A stretch of DNA of 9,319 nucleotides from Candidatus Zhuqueibacterota bacterium (lineage in GTDB: Bacteria; SM23-31; B21-G16). The DNA lies in NCBI GenBank assembly GCA_003644825.1, contig QNDJ01000038.1, positions 1-9,319 of the forward strand. The letters are read 5' to 3'. Numbering within the stretch: position 1 is the first letter of the stretch; every line of letters begins with the position of its first letter. Below, in pieces: positions 1-5,991 of the stretch. Under the pieces are notes generated by a model. It searched no databases and was not told the DNA's origin. It saw only the letters and a program-made list of their open reading frames with translations. Made by a program: the position numbers and the translations under genes.

Positions 1-99
1 AAAAAAAAAAGTAAAAAAGAAAAAAAAAAAACAGAAAATAAGCACAAAACTAAAAGCCATGATATAGTAGAAACTGCAAAAAGTAAAGAAAAAGAATAG
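1..99 (+). CDS. rpsF: C-terminal tail of a partial CDS, probably 30S ribosomal protein S6
   Basis: The frame beginning at base 1 is open for 32 codons and stops at TAG 97-99. The visible residues are almost all Lys and Glu, with a few Thr, Ser and His, and form no recognisable fold. The identity comes from position: rpsF-ssb-rpsR-rplI is a widely conserved bacterial gene order and the next three genes fit it exactly. S6 binds 16S rRNA as a heterodimer with S18, whose gene lies downstream. Many S6 proteins carry charged, disordered C-terminal extensions, which fits the Lys/Glu tail. The second frame is also open here (to the TAG at 65-67) but is shorter and has less of the mixed Lys/Glu pattern. 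The product name is an inference from context; only the open, charged tail is seen directly. Confidence 0.5.
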   Translation, partial: KKKSKKEKKKTENKHKTKSHDIVETAKSKEKE

Positions 100-152
100 T
101 TTAGATATAGGTCAAGAACTCTTAAATTAAGTTCAGTTTTTAAACAAAAGTC

Positions 153-181
153 TTGAAATATATATTTAAATTATATATATT
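153..181 (+). promoter_or_regulatory. Candidate sigma-70-type promoter upstream of ssb
   Basis: TTGAAA at 153-158 and TATATT at 176-181 are separated by 17 bases and each differs from the consensus hexamer at one position. They sit in the 136-base spacer between the S6-like tail and ssb, about 55 bases before the ssb start. They could give ssb-rpsR-rplI a second transcription start independent of the upstream gene. The spacer is so AT-rich that chance matches are likely, so this is tentative. Confidence 0.35.
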
Positions 182-184
182 CAA
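153..184. repeat. AT-rich inverted repeat (possible hairpin)
   Basis: TTGAA (153-157) plus TATATAT (159-165) pairs with ATATATA (173-179) plus TTCAA (180-184). This gives a 12-bp stem with one bulged A at 158 and a 7-base loop. No T-run follows, so it is not a good terminator. It overlaps the candidate promoter hexamers and might act as an operator or as a processing or stability hairpin. The low-complexity AT content makes chance formation quite possible. Confidence 0.3.
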
Positions 185-235
185 AATAAATATGTAAAAA
201 GTCAGGGTAAATATATATAAAGGGAGCGAGTTGAA

Positions 236-763
236 ATGTCTTTATTTAAAATGCCTGATGTTAATTATGTAATAATTGCCGGGAATTTAACAAAAGACCC
301 GACTTTAAGAAGAACTACAAATGGAACACCGGTTACAAACTTCCCTATAGCATGCAGCAGAAAATTCAAAGACAATTCCGGCCAGTGGAAGGAAGATGTA
401 TGCTATGTTGGAGTTGTAGCCTGGTATAAATTAGCTGAAAGTTGTTATGAAAATCTCCAGAAAGGAAGTGCAATTCTTGTGGATGGAGAGCTCCAGAGTA
501 GAAGCTGGAAGATGGAGAACGGATTCTACAGAAATATCGTCGAAATAAAAGCAAGGAGAATCCAGTTCCTAAATAAAAAAACCGAAGAAGCTAAAGAGGA
601 AAAAGAAGAAGAAATTATTTCTGATGAAACATCTGAAGTTTACGAGGACAGGGAAGAAAACATTGAAGAGCAAATAGTCAATGAAAACCCTGAAACAGAA
701 AAAAATGAAAATGAACCTGAAGAAAAAAAGTATGATTTCGGATATGATGACCTAAAAATATAA
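236..763 (+). CDS. ssb: Single-stranded DNA-binding protein SSB
   Basis: SSB coats single-stranded DNA in replication, repair and recombination and recruits partner enzymes through its C-terminal tip. The 175-residue protein has an OB fold over roughly residues 10-112. It shows the family signature, with [12 protein letters not shown] near residues 16-27 followed by a WYKLAE segment, a [11 protein letters not shown] strand and a [14 protein letters not shown] strand. Residues from about 115 onward form a long acidic, low-complexity linker. The tip is DDLKI, whereas most bacterial SSBs end in a D/E-rich stretch with a final Pro-Phe (such as DDIPF or DDLPF), so the key Phe is absent. The start is ATG 236 behind an AGGGAG-type Shine-Dalgarno at 221-226; an internal ATG at 251 also lies before the fold. 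The position between the S6-like gene and rpsR is canonical. Identification is secure; the altered tip is the odd point. Confidence 0.96.
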   Translation: MSLFKMPDVNYVIIAGNLTKDPTLRRTTNGTPVTNFPIACSRKFKDNSGQWKEDVCYVGVVAWYKLAESCYENLQKGSAILVDGELQSRSWKMENGFYRNIVEIKARRIQFLNKKTEEAKEEKEEEIISDETSEVYEDREENIEEQIVNENPETEKNENEPEEKKYDFGYDDLKI

Positions 764-767
764 GGAG
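762..767 (+). promoter_or_regulatory. Ribosome binding site deciding the rpsR TTG start
   Basis: AAGGAG lies across the ssb stop codon (TAA 761-763), six bases before TTG 774. Its spacing supports TTG as the initiation codon and suggests that rpsR translation is coupled to the end of ssb. Confidence 0.8.
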
Positions 768-773
768 AAAAAA

Positions 774-1001
774 TTGATCAGAACAAGAAATAAAAGAATA
801 TGTAGATTCTGTGAGAATGGAGAAAAAATTATCGATTTTAAAGATGAAAAAAAATTGATGAGATTTACAACAGAACAGGGTAAAATAATACCGAGAAGAA
901 TCTCAGGAACCTGTGCAAGGCATCAAAGACAGCTTGTTAAGGCAATTAAAAGAGCAAGACAGCTTGCATTAATTCCATATATATCTGATATTGCACGATA
1001 A
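774..1001 (+). CDS. rpsR: 30S ribosomal protein S18 (zinc-binding C+ form)
   Basis: S18 is a small-subunit protein that pairs with S6 on the platform of the 30S subunit. The 75-residue product is the usual length. It carries the family core: a basic N-terminus, an IDFKD segment (20-24), [19 protein letters not shown] (36-54) and the [13 protein letters not shown] helix near the end. Cys10, Cys13, Cys47 and His50 form the metal-ligand set of the C+ (zinc-ribbon) form of S18, which is replaced in C- forms such as that of E. coli. Translation starts at TTG, supported by a well-spaced AAGGAG. The gene follows ssb with a 10-base gap and precedes rplI with a 16-base gap, as expected for a shared transcript. 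In other bacteria the S6:S18 complex can bind the rpsF leader and repress the operon; that leader lies outside this window. Confidence 0.96.
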   Translation: MIRTRNKRICRFCENGEKIIDFKDEKKLMRFTTEQGKIIPRRISGTCARHQRQLVKAIKRARQLALIPYISDIAR

Positions 1002-1017
1002 ACTCAGGGTAAAGTAT

Positions 1018-1461
1018 ATGAAAGTAATTTTGAATAAGGATGTAGAAAACCTCGGTAGTTTTGGTGATATTATTGAGGTTAAAGATGGCTATGCCAGAAA
1101 CTTTCTTATTCCAAGAAAAATTGTTATGCCTTTAACAAAGGGAAATCTTAAAATCCTTGAGGAAGAAAAGAAAAGAGAAAATGCAAAAAAAGATAAGGAT
1201 AGAAAAATAGCACAGGAACTTGCTCAAAAACTGGAAAAGGTTTCTATCACTGCCCAGGTTACAGTTGGCGAGGAAGATAGAGTTTTTGGATCTGTTACTC
1301 CTCAAACAATATCAAACCTACTTAAAGAAAAAGGGTTTGATATCGATAAGAAAAAGATACTTCTGGATGAGCCTATTAAAGCCCTTGGTATATACACTGT
1401 TAAACTAAAACTCCATCCAGAAGTCGAGGGAAAAATTAAAGTTTGGGTTGTTAAAGAATAA
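1018..1461 (+). CDS. rplI: 50S ribosomal protein L9
   Basis: L9 binds 23S rRNA and projects from the large subunit, where it helps limit frameshifting and keep translation accurate. The 147-residue product matches the usual length of about 148. The N-terminal domain (1 to about 50) carries the signature GDIIEVKDGYARNFLIPR. A charged Lys/Glu-rich helix (about 51-75) links it to the C-terminal domain, which includes the VFGSVT strand. I chose ATG 1018 because it gives the canonical MKVILNKDVENLG start and has AGGG (1006-1009) upstream. An in-frame TTG at 991 would add nine non-homologous residues and overlap rpsR. It is the last gene of the S6-SSB-S18-L9 cluster and is followed by a strong terminator. 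Confidence 0.96.
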   Translation: MKVILNKDVENLGSFGDIIEVKDGYARNFLIPRKIVMPLTKGNLKILEEEKKRENAKKDKDRKIAQELAQKLEKVSITAQVTVGEEDRVFGSVTPQTISNLLKEKGFDIDKKKILLDEPIKALGIYTVKLKLHPEVEGKIKVWVVKE

Positions 1462-1463
1462 AT

Positions 1464-1473
1464 TTGTTAACAA
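1464..1473. repeat. Perfect 10-bp palindrome TTGTTAACAA
   Basis: TTGTTAACAA reads the same on both strands. It lies directly after the rplI stop and before the terminator hairpin. It could be a short operator half-pair or simply an AT-rich coincidence; no second copy was seen in the window. Confidence 0.3.
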
Positions 1474-1494
1474 TTTTAACGATACTCCCTGTTC

Positions 1495-1520
1495 AGTGCA
1501 CCCAATTAGTGCACTTTTTT
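1495..1520 (+). terminator. Rho-independent terminator after rplI
   Basis: AGTGCAC (1495-1501) and GTGCACT (1509-1515) form a perfect 7-bp stem around a 7-base loop (CCAATTA). The final T of the stem begins a run of six T residues (1515-1520). This is a textbook intrinsic terminator for the ribosomal cluster and separates it from topA. Confidence 0.88.
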
Positions 1521-1540
1521 ATTAATTGTTCAATAGATAA

Positions 1541-1546
1541 TATACT
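1541..1546 (+). promoter_or_regulatory. Possible -10 element for topA
   Basis: TATACT matches the TATAAT consensus at five of six positions and lies 18 bases before the topA ATG, just after the terminator where a new promoter is expected. The best-placed -35 (around 1518-1523) is poor, and a start point from this -10 would leave a very short leader. Transcription might instead begin inside the AT-rich spacer by another signal, or read through from rplI. Confidence 0.25.
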
Positions 1547-1564
1547 ATTTCCGGGTTATTTTTG

Positions 1565-3817
1565 ATGGAAAAATCTCTTGTAATTGTTGAATCTCCTGCA
1601 AAAGCAAGAACGATTAATAAGTATCTTGGCAGGAATTTTGTGGTTAAAGCTTCTCTTGGTCATATTAAAAACCTTCCAGAGAACAGGCTCGGTGTTGACA
1701 TAAAAAACGATTTTAAACCAGAATATGTAACAATAAAGGGAAAAAGTAAATTTATCAATGAAATAAAAAAGGCTGCTAAAGATTCCTCTCAAATATATAT
1801 AGCTACAGACCCTGATAGAGAAGGTGAGGCTATAGCCTGGCACATTGCCCAGGAAATTAAACCGAAAAATGGGAATATTTACAGGGTACTCTTCAATGAA
1901 ATAACAAAAAAAGCTGTTGAGACAGGAATTAATAACCCCGGTAAAATAGACCTGCTCAAAGTCGATGCCCAGCAAGCAAGAAGAATTATGGACAGAATTG
2001 TCGGGTATCAAATAAGCCCATTCTTATGGAAAACTCTATATTCGGGGCTTTCAGCAGGCAGGGTTCAATCTGTTGCTCTCAGGCTTATCTGTGATAAAGA
2101 ACAAAAAATAAAAGAGTTCACTCCAGAAGAATACTGGTCTGTTGAAGCACTATTAAAAACTAAAAATCAAAACGAATTTTACTCAACTTTAATTAAAAAA
2201 AATAATACTAAAATTTCAATCCCTGATAAAAATACAGTAGATAAAATCGTAGATGAACTCTCTAAACTCACTATCAGAATAATTGATATTAAGGAAAAAA
2301 AGATAAAAAGAAAACCCGAACCACCTTTTATTACGAGTTCTCTCCAGCAAGAAGCTTCAAAAAGACTCGGATTATCAACTTCAAGAATAATGAAAATAGC
2401 TCAACAGTTGTATGAAGGTATTGAAATCGGAAAAGAGGGAAATGTAGGTTTAATTACATATATGAGAACAGATTCGGTGAGAATTGCTGATGAAGCAAGA
2501 AATAAGGTCAGAAAATTTATTGAAAAAAACTTTGGAAATGAATATCTATCTAAAAACCCACGAATCTTTAAAAATAAGAATAAATCTCAGGATGCTCATG
2601 AAGCTATCAGACCCACCTACATTGAAAAACGACCTGACGATATAAAACCCTATCTTACAAAAGACCAGTACAATATATACAGGCTTATATTTAACAGGTT
2701 TGTGGCTTCTCAGATGGCAGAAGCAGTTATATCACAAAAATCAATAGACATTGAAGCAGGAGATTATCTTTTCAGAACAGCCTGTTCAACAACTGATTTT
2801 AATGGTTTTTTAAAAGTATTTCAGGATTTTTCTGAAACTGAAAAAGATGAAAAAAAAGAAATTCACATTCCAGAAGACATCAAAAAAGGTGAAATCTTAT
2901 CCCTTATAAAGTTGATACCAAAACAACATTTTACTCAACCACCACCAAGATATACCGAAAGTTCTCTTGTAAAAGAACTCGATAATCTTAATATAGGAAG
3001 ACCCAGCACTTATGCAATTATTATTACCACCTTATTACAAAGAAACTATATTGAAAAATCGGGGAAAAAGCTTATACCAACAGAACTCGGGCTTGTTGTT
3101 AACAAAATTCTTGTTTCGAGTTTTCCTGAGATATTCAATGTAAAATTTACTGCTAAAATGGAAGAGGAGCTTGATAAAATAGAAAACGGAATAAAAAAGT
3201 CTATAAACGTATTAAAAGATTTCTACACTCCATTCAGTTTTGCTCTGGAAAAATATAAAAAGAACAGGCTCAAAATAAAAAAGGAAATCCAGGAGTTCTC
3301 AGAAAAAAAATGCGAGCTATGTGGCGCACCTATGATTGTTAGATGGAGTAAAAGTGGAAAATTTTTAGGATGCAGTAATTTTCCAAAATGTAAATACACT
3401 ATGCCTCTCTCCAGAGATGAAACAAGCACCAATGAAACCTGCCCGGAGTGTGGTTCTATGCTTGTTATAAAAAATGGAAAATATGGTGAGTTTTTATCCT
3501 GTTCCCGGTATCCTGAATGCAGGTTTGCGAAACCACTGGTCGTTGCAAAATGCCCGGAAAAAAATTGCAACGGAGATATTATTTCCCGTAAAGGAAAAAA
3601 AGGAAGAATCTTTTACTCCTGTTCAAATTACCCTGAATGTAAATTCATCTCCAGATATAAAATTGTAAATCAAAACTGCCCTTATTGTGATTCAAATTAT
3701 CTTGAAAAAAGAAAAACTAAAGGTAAAAATCCAGTACTTATGTGCCCAAAATGTAAAAAAGTTATAAAATTATTGATATATATTTTAAAAAATTTATTGA
3801 TTATATTTCTAAAATAA
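1565..3817 (+). CDS. topA: DNA topoisomerase I (type IA) with four C-terminal zinc fingers
   Basis: Type IA topoisomerase relaxes negative supercoils by passing one strand through a transient nick, with Mg2+ and a 5'-phosphotyrosine link. The N-terminal TOPRIM domain (about 1-125) carries Glu9 in IVESPAKA and the acidic triad Asp82, Asp84 and Glu86 in DPDREGE. The active-site Tyr299 lies in LITYMRTDS. The conserved YTESSLVKELDNLNIGRPSTYA segment closes the catalytic core. Four Cys4 zinc ribbons follow: residues about 583-609, 626-652, 663-692 (with a wider first Cys pair) and 705-730. After the last Cys the protein ends in a 20-residue hydrophobic Leu/Ile/Lys tail that overlaps xerC coding sequence and looks like a tail without function of its own. 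ATG 1565 was chosen for the canonical MEKSLVIVESPAKA start; TTG 1562 would add only one residue. No clear Shine-Dalgarno is visible. Confidence 0.96.
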   Translation: MEKSLVIVESPAKARTINKYLGRNFVVKASLGHIKNLPENRLGVDIKNDFKPEYVTIKGKSKFINEIKKAAKDSSQIYIATDPDREGEAIAWHIAQEIKPKNGNIYRVLFNEITKKAVETGINNPGKIDLLKVDAQQARRIMDRIVGYQISPFLWKTLYSGLSAGRVQSVALRLICDKEQKIKEFTPEEYWSVEALLKTKNQNEFYSTLIKKNNTKISIPDKNTVDKIVDELSKLTIRIIDIKEKKIKRKPEPPFITSSLQQEASKRLGLSTSRIMKIAQQLYEGIEIGKEGNVGLITYMRTDSVRIADEARNKVRKFIEKNFGNEYLSKNPRIFKNKNKSQDAHEAIRPTYIEKRPDDIKPYLTKDQYNIYRLIFNRFVASQMAEAVISQKSIDIEAGDYLFRTACSTTDFNGFLKVFQDFSETEKDEKKEIHIPEDIKKGEILSLIKLIPKQHFTQPPPRYTESSLVKELDNLNIGRPSTYAIIITTLLQRNYIEKSGKKLIPTELGLVVNKILVSSFPEIFNVKFTAKMEEELDKIENGIKKSINVLKDFYTPFSFALEKYKKNRLKIKKEIQEFSEKKCELCGAPMIVRWSKSGKFLGCSNFPKCKYTMPLSRDETSTNETCPECGSMLVIKNGKYGEFLSCSRYPECRFAKPLVVAKCPEKNCNGDIISRKGKKGRIFYSCSNYPECKFISRYKIVNQNCPYCDSNYLEKRKTKGKNPVLMCPKCKKVIKLLIYILKNLLIIFLK

Positions 3818-4668
3818 GAAACTATTCATATTTCACTGTAAGTTCATATACATCAGACTTGAATCAGTTTTTTTCCTTCTGTAAAGAAAAGTTCGGAGAC
3901 AATTTATCAATCGATGATATTGATAGAAACACAATAAGAGGCTATATTTATTTACTTTCTTCAAAAAGGTTATCTAATAGGAGTATCTCAAGAAAAATAA
4001 GCTGTTTGAGGGTTTTTTTCAGATTTCTGGTAAAAGAAAATATGATAGATATAAACCCAGCAGCAACTATTGGAATACCAAAAATAAAAAAAACATTGCC
4101 GGAGGTTCTTTCTGTTGAACAAATCAATAAAGGGATAGACGAAATTGAAGAAACAACCCCTGTTGATATCAGAGATAAATCTATACTGGAATTGTTCTAT
4201 ATATCCGGTATAAGACTCAGGGAACTTGTTAATCTGAACCTTATGGATATAAATTTCTTTAATAAAACTATTAAAGTAATGGGCAAAGGTTCCAAGGAAA
4301 GGATAATCCCTGTTGGAAATACAGGTTTAAAAGCAATAAAAAAATATCTTTCTGCAACAGGAAGGTATAATCCGGGCAATTTTTACAAGAAAGAACCCCT
4401 TTTTAAAGGAAGGACCGGTAAAAGAATTTCGGTAAGAACTGTTCAAAGGGTTGTTGAAAAAAGATTCGCAAACATAGCAGAGAAACTGAAAGTCCATCCT
4501 CACATTTTAAGGCATTCTTTTGCCACCCACCTTCTTGAAAGAGGGGCTGATTTAAAAACAGTAAAAGAACTGCTTGGACATGAAAATCTTTCTACCACTC
4601 AAATATACACTCATATAACGTCAGAACAAATGAAAAAAGTATATAAACAAGCTCATCCAAGAGCATAA
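3772..4668 (+). CDS. xerC: Tyrosine recombinase XerC; start upstream of the first standard start codon
   Basis: Xer recombinases resolve chromosome dimers at dif, working with XerD and the FtsK translocase. The catalytic residues, numbered from TTG 3859, are all present: Arg119 in SGIRLREL, Lys143 in MGKGSKER, His215 and Arg218 in HILRH, His241 in LLGHENLS and the nucleophile Tyr250 in TTQIYTHI. The ending VYKQAHPRA is more like XerC than XerD, and topA-xerC proximity is known in Firmicutes. From TTG 3859 the protein has only 269 residues and begins in the middle of the N-terminal helical domain. The same frame upstream encodes NYSYFTVSSYTSDL, a good match to the Xer N-terminal motif, and is open back to 3757. 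It has no ATG, GTG or TTG before 3859. ATT 3772 would give 298 residues, the usual Xer length, so I placed the start there provisionally. It overlaps topA by 46 bases in another frame. Confidence 0.85.
   Translation: MDIYFKKFIDYISKIRNYSYFTVSSYTSDLNQFFSFCKEKFGDNLSIDDIDRNTIRGYIYLLSSKRLSNRSISRKISCLRVFFRFLVKENMIDINPAATIGIPKIKKTLPEVLSVEQINKGIDEIEETTPVDIRDKSILELFYISGIRLRELVNLNLMDINFFNKTIKVMGKGSKERIIPVGNTGLKAIKKYLSATGRYNPGNFYKKEPLFKGRTGKRISVRTVQRVVEKRFANIAEKLKVHPHILRHSFATHLLERGADLKTVKELLGHENLSTTQIYTHITSEQMKKVYKQAHPRA
3784..3790 (+). other. Potential -1 slippery heptamer (T TTA AAA) at the topA/xerC overlap
   Basis: In the topA reading frame the codons are ATT TTA AAA AAT, so bases 3784-3790 form T_TTA_AAA, the X_XXY_YYZ pattern of -1 ribosomal frameshift sites. 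A -1 shift here moves ribosomes precisely into the xerC frame and would give a TopA-XerC fusion of about 1034 residues. The run of six A (3787-3792) could also permit transcriptional slippage. I saw no convincing stimulatory hairpin downstream, so function is unproven. Confidence 0.25.
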
Positions 4669-4680
4669 AAATATTGACAT

Positions 4681-4690
4681 TATGTACATA
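4681..4690. repeat. Perfect 10-bp palindrome TATGTACATA before hpf
   Basis: TATGTACATA is fully self-complementary and lies between xerC and the hpf ribosome binding site, directly after a TTGACA hexamer at 4674-4679. It could be an operator, but it is short and AT-rich and no second copy was noticed. Confidence 0.3.
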
Positions 4691-4693
4691 AAC

Positions 4694-4699
4694 AGGAGG
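4694..4699 (+). promoter_or_regulatory. Strong ribosome binding site for hpf
   Basis: AGGAGG, a full match to the anti-Shine-Dalgarno core, lies five bases before ATG 4705. It is the strongest ribosome binding site in the window, suggesting the hibernation factor is translated efficiently. Confidence 0.8.
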
Positions 4700-4704
4700 A
4701 ACAA

Positions 4705-4995
4705 ATGAGAATAAATTTTACAGCAAGGCATTATAAAGCACCAGAAAGATTAAAACTATATGCCGAAAATGAGGTCAAAAAGCTTAAAAAATACTGGGAT
4801 GGAATAATAGATTGTGAAGTCATTTTAGATTACATAAAAGATATGCAGGTGGCTGAAATAAGAATAAAAGTTTATAATAATATGTTAGTTGCAACTTCGA
4901 GCAGTAATGATATTTTTAAATCAATTGATGATGCTGTTATAAAAATGGAGAGACAGTTAAAAAAATATAAAACAAAACTAAAAAGTTATGAATAA
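4705..4995 (+). CDS. hpf: Short-form ribosome hibernation promoting factor (HPF/RaiA family)
   Basis: HPF-family proteins bind the decoding region of the 30S subunit in starved cells and favour inactive ribosome dimers or protected 70S particles. The 96-residue protein is the length of short HPF (E. coli HPF has 95) and lacks the C-terminal dimerisation domain of long HPF. The start MRINFTARHYKAPERLKLYAENEVKKLKKY is typical: a first beta strand, then a basic helix. The later DIFKSIDDAVIKMERQLKKYK helix also fits the family. The next gene is hprK, 22 bases downstream. In Proteobacteria hpf is also linked to PTS or phosphotransfer genes (rpoN-hpf-ptsN), so the pairing here is meaningful. Identification is secure at family level; HPF versus YfiA/RaiA cannot be separated on length and sequence alone. 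Confidence 0.93.
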   Translation: MRINFTARHYKAPERLKLYAENEVKKLKKYWDGIIDCEVILDYIKDMQVAEIRIKVYNNMLVATSSSNDIFKSIDDAVIKMERQLKKYKTKLKSYE

Positions 4996-5017
4996 ACTAC
5001 TTTTAAAGTGAGGCAAT

Positions 5018-5986
5018 ATGAAAAAAGTTAAGGTATCAACTTTTTTCAGGGAAAACAGAGAAAAACTAAACTTAGAACTTTTATCTACAAAAGAGGGATT
5101 TAAAAAAGAGATTAAAGACAAAGACCTGCATAGACCGGGTCTTGCATTTACCGGGTTTTTTAATATTTTTCCATTCAAAAAAATCCAGATTCTTGGTAAC
5201 TGTGAAATTACTTATCTGAAAAATCTTACTGAACCCGAAATAAAAAGAGTTTTATCGGAGTTTTTTAATTATAATATACCCTGCATTATAATTACCGATA
5301 ATAATAAACCACCGGATATATTAATCTCTATTGCCAAGCAAAAAGGAGTTTCCGTATTCAGGACGAGTTTACCCACTAATATAATATTTCATGACCTGCT
5401 TGATTATCTCGAAGATAAATTTTCACCGGAAATAACAATACATGCTTCACTGGTTGATGTTTATGGTGTTGGTTTACTATTCACAGGTCGTAGTGGAATA
5501 GGTAAAAGTGAAATTACCCTTGACCTTATTGAAAGAGGTCACAGATTGGTCTCAGATGATATGGTAACAATAAAGAAAAAAGGGAAAGATATTCTTATCG
5601 GTTCCGGAAGTGAATTTATGAAACATTTTATCGAAATTAGAGGCCTGGGAATTATTGATGTTATGAAGGTTTTTGGTATAAGAGGCATAAGACTTCAAAA
5701 AAGAATAGAAGTAGAAGTCCTTCTTGAAGATGTTAAAGATATCACCTCTTATGATAGAACGGGACTCGATAAAAAGTATACTGAATATCTCGGAGTTAAA
5801 ATCCCTCTAATAAGATTACCTATTTTCCCTGGAAAAAACATTACCGTAATTTCTGAAGTAATAGCTCTTAATCAGCTTCTAAAAACCTATGGATACGATT
5901 CTGCAAAAGAGTTCGACGATAAACTTATTAAAGCATTATATAAAAAAAGTAAATTGAAGGAATTCATAAAAGGAGCTATAGAATAA
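5018..5986 (+). CDS. hprK: HPr kinase/phosphorylase
   Basis: HprK phosphorylates HPr on a serine (Ser46 in Firmicutes) using ATP or pyrophosphate and removes it by phosphorolysis, tuning PTS flux and carbon regulation to energy state. The 322-residue protein has the usual length and two-domain form. The N-terminal domain spans about 1-130. The catalytic domain carries His142 before VDVYG, the P-loop GRSGIGKSE (157-165), the acidic pair Asp180-Asp181 in LVSDD, and the HprK signature EIRGLGIIDV (206-215). Arg247 lies in the YDRTGLD loop. The late PGKNITVISEVIALNQLL segment (271-288) is the family's C-terminal signature in slightly altered form, with Lys273 where Arg is common. The start is ATG 5018 with GAGG at 5010-5013. 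It sits between hpf and an EIIA gene five bases downstream. No ptsH or ptsI gene is in the window, so its HPr partner must be encoded elsewhere. Confidence 0.95.
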   Translation: MKKVKVSTFFRENREKLNLELLSTKEGFKKEIKDKDLHRPGLAFTGFFNIFPFKKIQILGNCEITYLKNLTEPEIKRVLSEFFNYNIPCIIITDNNKPPDILISIAKQKGVSVFRTSLPTNIIFHDLLDYLEDKFSPEITIHASLVDVYGVGLLFTGRSGIGKSEITLDLIERGHRLVSDDMVTIKKKGKDILIGSGSEFMKHFIEIRGLGIIDVMKVFGIRGIRLQKRIEVEVLLEDVKDITSYDRTGLDKKYTEYLGVKIPLIRLPIFPGKNITVISEVIALNQLLKTYGYDSAKEFDDKLIKALYKKSKLKEFIKGAIE

Positions 5987-5991
5987 GACTT

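Noticed and set aside
116-141. Hairpin GAACT/AGTTC followed by five T as a terminator after the S6-like gene
   Set aside because: The stem is only five base pairs with a nine-base loop, too weak to call in AT-rich sequence.
991-1017. TTG start giving L9 nine extra residues
   Set aside because: It overlaps the end of rpsR and adds residues before the canonical MKVILNKDVENLG start, which has its own ribosome binding site.
1556-2011. 151-residue open frame on the minus strand
   Set aside because: It lies wholly opposite the conserved TOPRIM coding part of topA and resembles no known protein; it is a shadow of the real gene.
3223-3570. 115-residue open frame on the minus strand
   Set aside because: It is antisense to the topA zinc fingers, and its His/Ser/Phe-rich composition follows from the opposite strand's codons.
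3474-3668. 64-residue plus-strand frame within topA
   Set aside because: It is an out-of-frame reading of the zinc-finger region with no independent ribosome binding site.
3772-4668. Xer-type recombinase as a sign of an integron, phage or genomic island
   Set aside because: Its motifs and AHPRA ending match housekeeping XerC, it follows topA as in other bacteria, and there are no attachment repeats or cargo genes nearby.
4674-4702. TTGACA taken as a full promoter for hpf
   Set aside because: No -10-like hexamer occurs 16-18 bases downstream; that position holds the Shine-Dalgarno sequence.
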